From positions 70,945,712 to 71,009,711 of the forward strand of contig OY740769.1 in NCBI GenBank assembly GCA_963513935.1: a stretch of DNA of 64,000 nucleotides. The letters are read 5' to 3'. A program made the translations under genes and the position numbers. The notes under the pieces were generated by a model. That model was not told the origin of the DNA and searched no databases. It worked only from the letters and a program-made list of their open reading frames with translations. Below, piece by piece: positions 41,401 through 50,636 of the stretch. Within the stretch, counting starts at the first letter, position 1. Each line of letters opens with the position of its first letter. The stretch is from Aphrophora alni (lineage: Eukaryota; Arthropoda; Insecta; Hemiptera; Aphrophoridae).

Positions 41401-42070
41401 CTGAGAGGGAGGCTTCTGTTGAAACATGCCAGTTCCCAATCAGTTTTGCAATATTTTCTGTACAAAAAGTAATGTCTATAACCTCGCTCCTGATTTTATT
41501 AGAGAAGGTCGGTGTATTTCCTACATTAACAATTTGTAAGTTATTAGACAAGAGAAAATCAAATAATGACTCACCCCTTGTATTAGTATCAGTGCTGCCC
41601 CAGCCTAGGCGATGATGAGCGTTAGCATCACATCCCACCAGAAGCTGCTGCCGCCTGACAGTAGTTGACTCCACCAGGAGTTCCAGATCCCTAGATGGAG
41701 GAGGAGTTCTGACGTCATAGGGTAGGTAGACGGAGCTAAAAATTGGACCATCCTTTTCCTTCCCATTGCGCCAGTAAATCATCACCGTGGTGATGTCTCT
41801 AGAGCAGAAATCCATTAGGGGCAAGCATTGCAAACCTGACCTTACAAGTATGCAGGTACGGTTATTATTAATATTATTGCAGTATATAAGCCTACCTTTT
41901 GCATCGCCTAGTCCGGCAATCCGGCCTCGGTGGAGCCAGGGCTCCTGGACCAGAGCCAGGTCGATGTTGGACCTAATGAAGGTCTGACAGAAGGAGGCCG
42001 AAGCCGCCTTACTATGATGAAGGTTTACCTGTAGGACCCTCAGCATTGTCTTTTCCTGACAAGAAGACAA
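38411..42070 (-). CDS. LINE ORF2: endonuclease-RT-RNase H polyprotein, intact
   Basis: 1219 codons without interruption. Residues 1-230 form the AP endonuclease: N16 in QVNLHHS, E43 in QEPW, Y115 in VYLPYD, D148/N150 in GCDANAHH, D199 and SDH at 223-225. This enzyme nicks the target to prime reverse transcription. The RT domain spans about 460-760, with AFLDIEGAFDN near 598-608, CPQGGVLSPLLW near 647-658 and the catalytic GYADD at 678-682. RNase H spans about 945-1070, with D950 (WYTDGS), E985, D1011 (LSDSQAA) and D1063. The CCHC motif is C1165-x2-C1168-x8-H1177-x4-C1182. All key residues I can check are present. The start ATG at 42070 overlaps the end of the upstream short ORF by 31 bases in another frame, as expected for coupled translation. 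Confidence 0.95.
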   Translation of the reverse strand: MSSCQEKTMLRVLQVNLHHSKAASASFCQTFIRSNIDLALVQEPWLHRGRIAGLGDAKGRLIYCNNINNNRTCILVRSGLQCLPLMDFCSRDITTVMIYWRNGKEKDGPIFSSVYLPYDVRTPPPSRDLELLVESTTVRRQQLLVGCDANAHHRLGWGSTDTNTRGESLFDFLLSNNLQIVNVGNTPTFSNKIRSEVIDITFCTENIAKLIGNWHVSTEASLSDHKYIMFHLEASTIQSLFRDPRTTDWGSYSDQLSTVLGSMQGDIATFPDVDRVASSLRDAIMDCYQDNCPLRTRSGRPNTRWWSQDLGRMRKQIRRLFNASKRSGEWREYHLALTTYSKAIKKAKLDSWKAFTQKVNSLKEAARLQQVMASKPYNPVGTLRKPTGEYTKTAEETLKLLFETHFPGCTSSDNMDGGLSLAGDSSLPRASRADWKIARKIVTISKLKWAINKFSPFKSPGGDGIYPALLQKGPDALIQLICKLSRASVAYGYIPQAWRVSRVMFIPKRGKASYCDAKAYRPISLSSFLLKTLERLVERYIREGVLLGTPLHRNQHAYQPGKSCESALHNLVGRIEDTLERKEIALCAFLDIEGAFDNTLFGSIVRRLEEREVNPAVTRWVHSMLTSRRIQSSLLGGSLEVAATRGCPQGGVLSPLLWSMVVDDLLTEISQAGTYIQGYADDIAILVIGKSDYTVSDIMIRNLRQVKLWCAREGLNVNPSKTTIVPFTRRRNLTALDRISMDNTRINMSMSAKYLGVTLDQKLTWNVHLDNLIHKAKWALMTARRFIGTTWGLKPHIALWLYEAVIRPQITYGAVVWWKKSCQTTAGSKLTSLQRLACLCITGAFRSSPTAALEVLLGLPPLDIYIMSEARKSAYRLTCVNEWRKGLPGAGHSDIVDTVLKNSVLDMAPDAMQTEYVFNRPFTVTLGNREDWEGNNKPGSSRGTLVWYTDGSLMEGSSGYGVYSSSPRTNISVSLGMHCTVFQAEILAITACAHLGLSKGLRDRQILILSDSQAALKALDSVLITSKLVKDCLSTLTKLSTRNMVELRWVPGHRGIQGNEMADTLAKKGASTPFMGPEPMCCISRNMAKSAVNNWAKEKQRQRWRRTPGLTQSKQLIKGPSTYLTKSLIKLDRLQLKRVVGLITGHGQFRKHLATVGVFEGDQSCRLCGQAVESARHVIFDCGMLERRRRELFGIQQPGDEEDTYLVEKILNLVRGTGF

Positions 42071-42345
42071 GAGAGACTTGCCAGAGTCCTACATGCGCCT
42101 TTTTCCACCTCCATATCCCCAGACTTCGAGCCCTGCTCATTGGCGGGCCCCCGTCCGGAGTCAGGAGGTGTTGGTTTTTCTTGATTTTGGATCAGTCCCG
42201 CATGCTCTAGGGCCGCTACTGATCCTGGGTTTGCGGCTGAGCTTCCAGCTGGTGGCTGGTACCCTGCCGTTGTTTGTATAGAATTATTTTTGGGGTTCTT
42301 CATGGAGATCCCACGAGTAATGCAGGGTTCTAAAAGGTCCACCAC
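42040..42345 (-). CDS. Short LINE ORF1, probably incomplete
   Basis: A 101-codon frame just upstream of ORF2 and overlapping its start by 31 bp. It is rich in Pro, Gly, Ser and Glu and ends SCLLVRKRQC. It lacks the CCHC zinc knuckles and the several-hundred-residue length expected for ORF1 proteins of R1/LOA/I-type LINEs. It may be an ORF1 with an internal deletion or an ORF1 replaced by a short leader peptide. A second in-frame ATG at 42303 (MKNPKNN) is a possible start. Confidence 0.5.
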   Translation of the reverse strand: MVDLLEPCITRGISMKNPKNNSIQTTAGYQPPAGSSAANPGSVAALEHAGLIQNQEKPTPPDSGRGPANEQGSKSGDMEVEKGACRTLASLSCLLVRKRQC

Positions 42346-42866
42346 ACAGAGCCCGCATATGTGGTAAGGCTAAATTGAAACCGGAGGTCGCCTGGTATCC
42401 GGAGTCCGCATACTAGAGTCTAAGCTCCCCCTCAGACACGCATCCTTCGGCATATGCTGTTCCACCTTGGATTGGGTCCACAGATTGTGGGGATAGTGGG
42501 AATTAAGAATAAATGAACGTCCACAAGAGCCTCAAGCTTCTTGGGACAGAAGACAGAAGAGAGATAGGACAGATTATAGAGAGGTCAAAGAATGGTTGAC
42601 GACCTCATTTTGGTGTGGTGATGAAAAGAAGAGGCAGGAGGGGGAAGGGAGGGGGGTAAGACGTCTCATGCTTTAGCCGCCCTCGGTGCCGCCATCCGGC
42701 AAAGCATCAGGCCACACCGAAAACGTTGCCCATCCTGTACCGCGGGGAGGCGCATGAGTCCGCTCTTGCTGCCACCATCTGCATCCCCGGACCGAGGACC
42801 GCCTTCCAGCAGAAAGCCTTCCAGCAGAAAGATCCGAGGGTGCAGATTATGGCTGCTTCACAGGAC
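42346..42866 (-). other. LINE 5' leader
   Basis: About 520 bp between the 5' end of the element and the short ORF1. It is GC-rich, with several stops in all minus-strand frames. It contains a doubled segment (CTTTCTGCTGGAAGGC, twice, near 42800-42835). Confidence 0.6.
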
Positions 42867-43996
42867 GGTTATATGGTAAATAAGAAGTCCTTTTTTGTAT
42901 TTCTGAAACTGAACATATTATTTATTCTAACATAGATTATTAACACACATACATAAATTTGTCATTTGTTATTATAATATATTCAAATTTAAAATTATTT
43001 TTGTCTTGAAGAGACCAAGTTTCTAGTAAATGACTCGACTTTAAAATTAGTTGCAACTTTGATTAATTAATTTTTTATATGAGTATCTTTGTCTCATATT
43101 GAAAATTATGATGCATTGTTAAGTTAAAAATTCTTTATTGAAATTTTAGTTTAGATATTCTTAAAATGCTTACAACATTTAAATTTACTTATTTAACAAA
43201 AATTCTAAAATATCTTAATCACAATTTAAAAGTTTTATTATTATTAATGTTATACATAGAAAACAAAATGATATTGTCTGTTACCACATTGTAGTAATCT
43301 CCAAAGTAGACTTCGGTTGTAACGTGCAGTTCTTGTCCTGGAGGTTGAGGTTCGCCATGGTCCACGTAGCATCTAAGTTGTCTCAGATTTCAATCTAAGA
43401 TTCATGATTTTCGCACATTTTTGTCTCTACTAATAAAACACAGTTCATATATTAGTATTCAGAGTCTTTCTGATTAAAATATCGTTTAAAATTGTTTATA
43501 TAACGAAAACAGTTCAACTCACGCCACATGTTTAGCGTTCATTTATTAAAGACTAACTTTTTCACAAACCAAAAATATGTCTGGCCATCTCTGAGACCAC
43601 TTTACAAACTGATTCTAATATTAATGACTTCAAACTAATAGTATTTTACATTGCCTATTCTAGAAAAATCACTCCAGTACAAATTTCACTGTCTACTAAT
43701 TAACTATTTCGTTAATCAAAAATACGTCTGTCCATTTCAGACGCTGCCTTCCAACTTTAACAAGACGACTCTTACTCGTTCAACGACTGATCCTAGACTC
43801 ATTCTAAGATTAACTGACTCTAAACTATTAAAAATTTACATTTTTTAATTAATAAAAATCACTTTACTACAAACTCCATTGTCTTAGGTCTAACTATTTC
43901 TCTAACCTAAAATACGTCTGTCCATCTTGAACGCTACCCTGTAACTGACTCCACGCTAGTGTATGAGTAGTCCAAATATAATATAATATAATTACA
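42867..43996 (-). mobile_element. LTR-like copy D, second part
   Basis: Starts with the second copy of the target duplication and continues the match to copy C: AAATAAGAAGTCC, CTGAAACTGAACAT and TACGTCTGTCCATTTCAGAC. It ends tentatively at ATTACA (43991-43996). Within it, the segment ACGTCTGTCCAT(T/C)T(T/C)(C/G)A.ACGCT.CC is repeated near 43724 and 43915. Confidence 0.6.
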
Positions 43997-46937
43997 AACA
44001 TATTATTTAATTAAAATAAAACTTAAAGTAATTTCATAAACAATACACAATCGCGACATTGTCGATGAAATTTACTTGAAAAATTATTCTATTTTTTGTG
44101 AGGAATTATGTTCAAGTTTTATTTGAATTTTAAGTCATCTCAAAAATAAAGTTCAATATTTATTTGTTCACATAATGGTTTTAAAATAAAAACTGGTTGC
44201 ATATTATTTGTAGTTGTTCACTTATACGAGTATAATAATAATAATGGTCTATTATCTTCTTTTATAGAAAAATATTATCAGAAGTAAAAATTTGATTATA
44301 CTTAACATAAAAAAAACCCATAAAGTTGTTGTTTTCTCAAATTCTGCTTTAACCATGTTTTGTTTTAAATGTTGATTTGAAGGTCCCAAACAACATGTAT
44401 TTATTTTAGAAAAATATAGAAGTTACTAGTACAAAAACTGTTTAAAAGTTGTTAGCTCTGTAATTTAAAAAATCAAATTCACAAAAATATAACATACTTA
44501 TTTTAATTAAACTTTGGAAAAATAAGAAGATTAACCCCTAACCTAATGAGCCAAATCATAAGTTTAAAACAAAATTATGGTCTTGGAGGAATAAATTGAC
44601 AAACAATTAAAATGAACCTATATACCATTGAAAACTGGATGTTAAAAATAAAAGTAAATTTAACTGAATTTTTCTCTTCATAAATTGTTATATTTTGTTA
44701 GTTTCTATGGATTATTATATTTGAGGAGAGTTTGTGGGCAATTTATGTTTGTAATTAATCTTATTATAAAAACAGTAATGCTTGTTAGAATTTTTTTGAC
44801 TAATCAGTATTAAGAAAAATTTGATCAAGAAAAGTTATTTATCAAAGAAAATTCCACTAAACTTAGCTGATTTGTCATATGATATGTTTAAGAATGTTTA
44901 TATGCTGAACGAATACATATTTAAAAACACAGTTAAAGATTAAATGCACTCAAATATTTGAATAAATTATCTGTCTCTGACTAATGTGTGTCTGCTAACA
45001 TCAAAATAAGATCATATATTATATTTAGCATTCAAATTCCTATAAAATTAGTGCCATAATATGCTTCTTATTTTGTGAAAAGTATGTATGTATTTGTATG
45101 TACTGTATGTTTATGTATTTTGTTACTCCAAATTTATATTTGATTTTCTATTTGATTTATTATTTATTAAGATATCTAGTGTATGTGTGTCGGAATTTCA
45201 TTTCATCAGATGTATGGTGAAGTATATTTATTTAGTCACCACTTGTTTTGTGATATAATATAACTGAGATAATTGACCTCTGACATTCAAAAATGTTGTA
45301 TATATGACCAAAATACGCAAAAAATATTATAATTGTAAAGCGTATTGGAAAAAAAACCCATTAAAAATTGATTGATGAACATATTATTAACTTCATTGAA
45401 GCTACAGGATTATTCATAGAATTTTTTCTCACAATGTTTCCTTTCTGCATTACGGTAATATATTTCTGAAAACAATCTGTGATATTGAGCAAACTTTCAA
45501 ATAACAATAGAATATTTTGTACACCATTATCAACATATGTAGAAGACAAAAATGTAAATACATATCTGTGATAATAGTTAAAGTAGAAGTGGTTGGTGTA
45601 CATAATCCATACAAGCAGCATCCATTAATCAGTATTGATAGTTTTGTTGTTAATTTCATTTTCTTTTTAAGTCAAGTTTATGTTTTTATATGTTACGTGT
45701 GATTTTGTGGGAACTTTTAAATAAACATAATGAACAAGTAGTATTTTGTGAAAATTTTGTCTGTAGTCCTGTTGGGGTAAGCATCCAAACTATAGTAATC
45801 ACAAACAATCCAATGCATTGAGTAGAAGGATATTCAGGAAATTTTTATGTGTGTGTGTGTGTGTGTTCTCCGAATTTTAAAACATAGGCTATTAAACACA
45901 ATAAACAGTGCACAAAATTTCTCATGTGCCTATTTATAAAATAAATACAAATCATATTAAAATATTTGGAGGTACGCCGATATTAAAATAAAACTCAAAA
46001 TTTTGAATGTCAATATTGGCAAAAGTAAACACGCTCAAATATTGGTGGAATGTTTATAAATTCATTATCGAAATCAATGTATCAAACGAAAATAAAATAA
46101 AATAATGTTTCATGAGTCAATTAAAAAAAAACCCAGAATTAACACATTGCTGGTCAAGGTTTATTTTGGCATTTTTCAAATTACGAACTATAATTTTCTT
46201 TTACTTGAAGTTTGTTGGTAGGGCCTACATTGGTTTAGAGTTTAGGTTATAAATTTTCATATTTCACCAAAATTTGTTTGAAACTGCTTGTCTCAATTTT
46301 TAAATACATGAACCTAAAATAGTGAGAGTCGATTTTGAGAAAATCGGTACCACATCTTGAGTTTTGGTAGCTAACCCCAAATTTTGAGTACTAATAACAA
46401 ATATGAGAAAAAAACAAAACATTGAAATGTGGTCAAAGTATGCCTACAAACCAAAATTTTATAGTTCATTGATTATGGCTGTAGAGCAGTGCACAAATAA
46501 TAGACATTAAAATAAACAGCTTCATTAAATAACCCTGTGGATGATGATTTGTGTACACCAGAGTAATAAAAACAATTGGATTTATTACAGTCTTACTTTT
46601 GTTTTCGTTTTTTGTGGTTTGGGGAATCCTTGTTTTCCTTATTGTGAATATCATCACAGTGCTCCTTGAAGATTTGATGTAATTTGAAACAATTAATTCT
46701 TCTGGTTTTCATATTTTGAAATCAAACATTTATTTGTGTCTTGTATAAACTGAGATTCATCAAAATGAGGGGGAAAAGAAAATTAAGTTATATTTTTATC
46801 TAATTCTAATCTCAATGTAATACCTATTTATAAAAGGGAAATCAAATTTATTCTACCAATAAACTTAGTTAGTTGTCTTTTCTTATTATAGACTTTCCGG
46901 TTACTCTTGTAAGTTATATTTTCCTTTCTTTCAACAG
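43997..46937. other. AT-rich non-coding region upstream of the lipid-transfer exon
   Basis: No first exon with a convincing ATG and hydrophobic leader plus donor could be identified, although one must lie upstream of 46938. A (GT)n run is at about 45848-45866. The intervals 45361-45702 and 46466-46657 have open frames of non-coding character. Confidence 0.45.
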
Positions 46938-47122
46938 GATTGTTATTACTGACAGTTGCATCAGCAGAATATAGACAACTCTTCCCACAGGATAAAGAAA
47001 CTATCTATGTCTGGGAAGCAAATATGAAAGTAGGAAGTGCTTTGCCAGAGCGCCACTACTCTAGCTGGGATATTAAAGCTAATCTTATAGTACAAAATGT
47101 TGACAATATTACTTCATTTAAG
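46938..47122 (+). CDS. Large lipid transfer protein, N-terminal exon (end of signal peptide and first beta strands)
   Basis: Acceptor TTTCTTTCAACAG and donor TTTAAG|GTACTG enclose 185 nt: 2 bases of a split codon and 61 codons, ending in phase 0. The reading LLLLTVASAEYRQLF is the hydrophobic end and cleavage region of a signal peptide. It is followed by ETIYVWEANMKVGSALP and SSWDIKANLIVQNVDNITSF, the first strands of a vitellogenin-N (lipovitellin) domain. Proteins with this domain (vitellogenin, MTP, apolipophorins) bind and move lipid in the secretory pathway or haemolymph. The subfamily cannot be fixed from this fragment. The exon carrying the ATG must lie upstream and is not identified. 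Uniquely, the last 32 bases and the donor form the first unit of a 66-bp minisatellite. Reading into the intron meets a TAG after VLYCN. Confidence 0.85.
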
Positions 47123-49055
47123 GTACTGTATTGCAATTAGTATTAAAATTAATTAGTACAGAATATTGACAATATTACTACATTTAAGGTACTGTATTGC
47201 AATTAGTATTAAAATTAATTAGTACAGAATGTTGACAATATTACTACATTTAAGGTACTGTATTGTAATTAGTATTAAAATTAATTAGTACAAAATGTTG
47301 ACAATATTACTTCATTTAAGGTACTGTATTGCAATTAGTATTAAAATTAATTAGTACAGAATGTTGACAATATTACTACATTTAAGGTACTGTATTGCAA
47401 TTAGTATTAAAATTAATTAGTACAAAATGTTGACAATATTACTTCATTTAAGGTACTGTATTGTAATTAGTATTATAATTAATTAGTACAAAATGTTGAC
47501 AATATTACTTCATTTAAGGTACTGTATTGTAATTAGTATTAAAATTAATTAGTACAAAATGTTGACAATATTACTTCATTTAAGGTACTGTATTGTAATT
47601 AGTATTAAAATTAATTAGTACAAAATGTTGACAATATTACTTCATTTAAGGTACTGTATTGTAATTAGTATTAAAACTAATTAGTACAAAATGTTGACAA
47701 TATTACTACATTTAAGGTACTGTATTGTAATTAGTATTAAAATTAATTAGTATAGAATGTTGACAATATTACTACATTTAAGGTACTGTATTGTAATTAG
47801 TATTAAAATTAATTAGTATAGAATGTTGACAATATTACTACATTTAAGGTACTGTATTGTAATTAGTATTAAAATTAATTAGTATTAAATGTTGACAATA
47901 TTACTACATTTAAGGTACTGTATTGTAATTAGTATTAAAATTAATTAGTACAAAATGTTGACAATATTACTTCATTTAAGGTACTGTATTGTAATTAGTA
48001 TTAAAATTAATTAGTACAAAATGTTGACAATATTACTTCATTTAAGGTACTGTATTGCAATTAGTATTAAAATTAATTAGTACAAAATGTTGACAATATT
48101 ACTTCATTTAAGGTACTGTATTGTAATTAGTATTAAAATTAATTAGTACAAAATGTTGACAATATTACTACATTTAAGGTACTGTATTGTAATTAGTATT
48201 AAAATTAATTAGTACAAAATGTTGACAATATTACTACATTTAAGGTACTATATTGTAATTAGTATTAAAATTAATTAGTACTAAATGTTGACAATATTAT
48301 TTCATTTAAGGTACTGTATTGTAATTAGTATTAAAATTAATTAGTACAAAATGTTGACAATATTACTTCATTTAAGGTACTGTATTGTAATTAGTATTAA
48401 AATTAATTAGTATAGAATGTTGACAATATTACTACATGGTACTGTATTGTAATTAGTATTAAAATTAATTAGTACAAAATGTTGACAATATTACTTCATT
48501 TAAGGTACTGTATTGTAATTAGTATTAAAATTAATTAGTACAAAATGTTGACAATATTACTTCATTTAAGGTACTGTATTGCAATTAGTATTAAAATTAA
48601 TTAGTACAAAATGTTGACAATATTACTTCATTTAAGGTACTGTATTGTAATTAGTATTAAAATTAATTAGTACAAAATGTTGACAATATTACTACATTTA
48701 AGGTACTGTATTGTAATTAGTATTAAAATTAATTAGTACAAAATGTTGACAATATTACTACATTTAAGGTACTATATTGTAATTAGTATTAAAATTAATT
48801 AGTACTAAATGTTGACAATATTATTTCATTTAAGGTACTGTATTGTAATTAGTATTAAAATTAATTAGTACAAAATGTTGACAATATTACTTCATTTAAG
48901 GTACTGTATTGTAATTAGTATTAAAATTAATTAGTATAGAATGTTGACAATATTACTACATGGTACTGTATTGTAATTAGTATTAAAATTAATTAGTACA
49001 AAATGTTGACAATATTACTACATTTAAGGTACTGTATTGTAATTAGTATTAAAAT
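47091..49055. repeat. 66-bp minisatellite seeded by an exon 3' edge plus splice donor, block 1
   Basis: Each unit reads (TACAAAATGTTGACAATATT)(ACTTCATTTAAG)|(GTACTGTATTGTAATTAG)(TATTAAAATTAATTAG), where the bar marks the exon donor. The 30 donor copies run from 47123 to 49029. The 1906-bp distance equals exactly 29 units, of which 27 are 66 bp and 2 are 62 bp. The 62-bp units (donors at 48439 and about 48963) lost TTAA just before the donor. Substitutions distinguish sub-types: TTGCAA/TTGTAA, ACTTC/ACTAC, AGTACA/AGTATA. Confidence 0.97.
47914..48962. repeat. Higher-order duplication of eight minisatellite units (524 bp)
   Basis: Two rare variants recur in the same order at a spacing of exactly 524 bp. 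One is the unit with GGTACTATATT (48244 and 48768), followed by AGTACTAAATG and TTATTTCA. The other is the 62-bp unit with CATGGTACTG two units later. 524 equals seven 66-bp units plus one 62-bp unit, so a block of eight units was copied in one step. The outer edges given are approximate. Confidence 0.85.
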
Positions 49056-49068
49056 TAGTATTAAAATT
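49056..49068. repeat. 13-bp target-site duplication of the LINE fragment, left copy
   Basis: TAGTATTAAAATT here and at 51806-51818 flanks the inserted LINE. It is part of the minisatellite unit, so the LINE landed in the array. Confidence 0.75.
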
Positions 49069-49069
49069 T

Positions 49070-49675
49070 AAACTCCTGGGTATATATTTAGACTCCGGTC
49101 TTACATGGAACTATCATGTTGAAGAATTGGGCAAAAAACTTTCAAGAACTGTATTCCTCATTAGAAATATAAGATCTCAGCTGCCATATAAATTGGTAAG
49201 AGAAATATATTTTTCCTACTTCCAGAGTTCAATTAGATATGGCCTCTACCTTTGGGGAAATTCAAATAACATTGTGAAAATACTAAAGGTTCAAAAGAAA
49301 GCTGTTAGACTATTGGCTAATCCTGGTTATAGAGAAAATTGTCGCCCCATTTTTATTAGACTAAAGATTATGACCGTAATTAATCTGTATCTCTTTGATT
49401 TACTGACACATATTAAAATCAATACAGCGGAAGACCTCTATAGGTCTAGTGTTCATTGCTATAATACAAGAAATAGCTGTCTTATTGATGTCCCCTACTG
49501 TCGTCTGACTAAGTCTACAAACAGTTTCTATGTTCTGGGATTACAGCTTTTCAATCGTCTGCCACAAAGGTTAAAAGAACTGCCAATTAAAGATTTTAAA
49601 AATAAACTTCATAAATGGCTTATTATGAATCCATTTTATGATATTAGGGAATTCAGTGGCATAAACATCCCTTAA
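49070..49675 (+). pseudogene. LINE reverse transcriptase C-terminal part, truncated at the 5' end
   Basis: The frame is open from the insertion edge: KLLGIYLDSGLTWNYHVEE precedes GKKLSRTVFLIRNIRSQLPY, followed by SSIRYGLYLWGNS and ILKVQKKAVRLL. The LG(I/V)xLDxxLTWxxH motif follows the RT active site in LINEs, and the R(Y)GxxLWGxS and VQKKAxR blocks follow it (established). The catalytic YADD motif and the endonuclease are absent, so it cannot act. There is no RNase H before the stop, unlike the intact LINE at 38307-42866, so it belongs to a different clade. The fragment itself has no stops, suggesting a fairly recent insertion. Confidence 0.85.
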
Positions 49676-50387
49676 ATAACTAAATTGGAGGCTGAATGGT
49701 CTAATATTTTAACTTTTAGTATATTTGAGATAATTCAATAATGTTATGTTGGTTATTTTAAGAAAAAGAAATTTACTTTTATTCATTAAAAAATGCCACA
49801 TGTTGAGCGACATTTGTGATAATTTATAAAGTCTATTAAGAATATGAAGCTACTTTGAAAAGTAAAATTATATGAACTTGTAGAGTTCTTACTTTATTTA
49901 TTTAATTGATGGAAAGATTGAATTTAACAGTAGTTATTTAATAATTATTGGGCGCCAGACCTAATGGTCATTATTTATCAAAAAAAATTAATTTATTAAG
50001 TTTATTATCTCTGGGGTCGAAAGTTCTTGTAAAGTGTACTCCACAGTGAAATTTGGTATGTAATGAGAATACTTTGGCTGAAATATTAACATAAAGATTT
50101 ATTAAACATAAATATTGTATACAAGAACATATTATTTAAACATATTAAGAAATTAAATATGAATATTATCTTAATTAATATACTTTATTTATTTTAATTT
50201 CTTCTCTGAAGGAGACTGTTTCATTTATTCCATGAATTTAAATCTTTACTTTAAATGTTGCAACAAGAAATTACTTTTTTTAATTTAAATTACTTTTATA
50301 GTAATTTTAATTATTTGATTTTTCGCTTATACGTTTTTTATTAGCAAATATTGAATTTACAAATAATATTTCAAGTGAAAAATATAC

Positions 50388-50460
50388 GACCTAGACTGGG
50401 AATCGAACCCAGGACCTTTGGCTTTACGCGCCAATGCTCTACCATTGAGCTATCCTAGTC
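50388..50460 (-). ncRNA. tRNA-like sequence, inverted copy
   Basis: The minus-strand copy is identical to the sequence at 50564-50636. It has internal pol III promoter boxes (TAGCTCAATGGTAGAGC as A box, GGTTCGATTCC as B box). See the plus-strand copy for the fold. Confidence 0.6.
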
Positions 50461-50563
50461 GCTTCCCAGTACAGGGCGCAGACTTCTCACTTGACTTTAG
50501 TTGCTGCCATTTTGAGTTTCCAATTAATTACCTCGCAACATAGCTCAATGGTATGTTACCATT

Positions 50564-50636
50564 GACTAGGATAGCTCAATGGTAGAGCATTGGCGCGTAA
50601 AGCCAAAGGTCCTGGGTTCGATTCCCAGTCTAGGTC
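50564..50636 (+). ncRNA. tRNA-like sequence, plus copy
   Basis: The D arm AGCTCAATGGTAGAGC, the anticodon arm TTGGC-GCGTAAA-GCCAA and the T arm CTGGG-TTCGATT-CCCAG all fold well. The acceptor stem (GACTAGG with CTAGGTC) pairs only in part and leaves an extra base. The anticodon loop GCGTAAA has C where T33 is nearly universal; read by position the anticodon would be GTA. These defects and the inverted duplicate point to a tRNA-derived repeat head, not a working tRNA gene. There is no CCA and no clear T-run terminator directly after it, though TTTTT follows at 50642. Confidence 0.6.

Larger units (their letters stand above)
38307..42866 (-). mobile_element. Near full-length non-LTR retrotransposon (LINE, R1/LOA/I-like)
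   Basis: A 4560-bp minus-strand element inserted into an LTR and bounded by a 12-bp target duplication. The 3' end is a short tandem TCTAAA repeat rather than poly(A). From 5' to 3' it has about 520 bp of leader, a short ORF1, and one large ORF2 with AP-type endonuclease, reverse transcriptase, RNase H and a C-terminal CCHC zinc motif. RNase H after RT places it in the R1/LOA/I superfamily; clade needs a tree. The region is much GC-richer than the flanks. Confidence 0.93.

Noticed and set aside
38327..41987. Plus-strand open frames across the LINE (38327-38671, 39225-39449, 40156-40449 and others)
   Set aside because: They are antisense shadows of the intact 1219-codon ORF2.
47123..49029. 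Repeated micro-exons of 32 nt, one per minisatellite unit
   Set aside because: The AG before each exon-edge copy has no pyrimidine tract and 32 nt would break the frame; no evidence for use.
47091..49055. CRISPR-like array or a tandem coding repeat
   Set aside because: Repeats are directly contiguous 66-bp units without unique spacers, each containing TAG in the host frame, in a eukaryotic intron.
50564..50636. Functional tRNA gene
   Set aside because: C at position 33, weak acceptor pairing with an extra base, and a perfect inverted duplicate indicate a tRNA-derived repeat.
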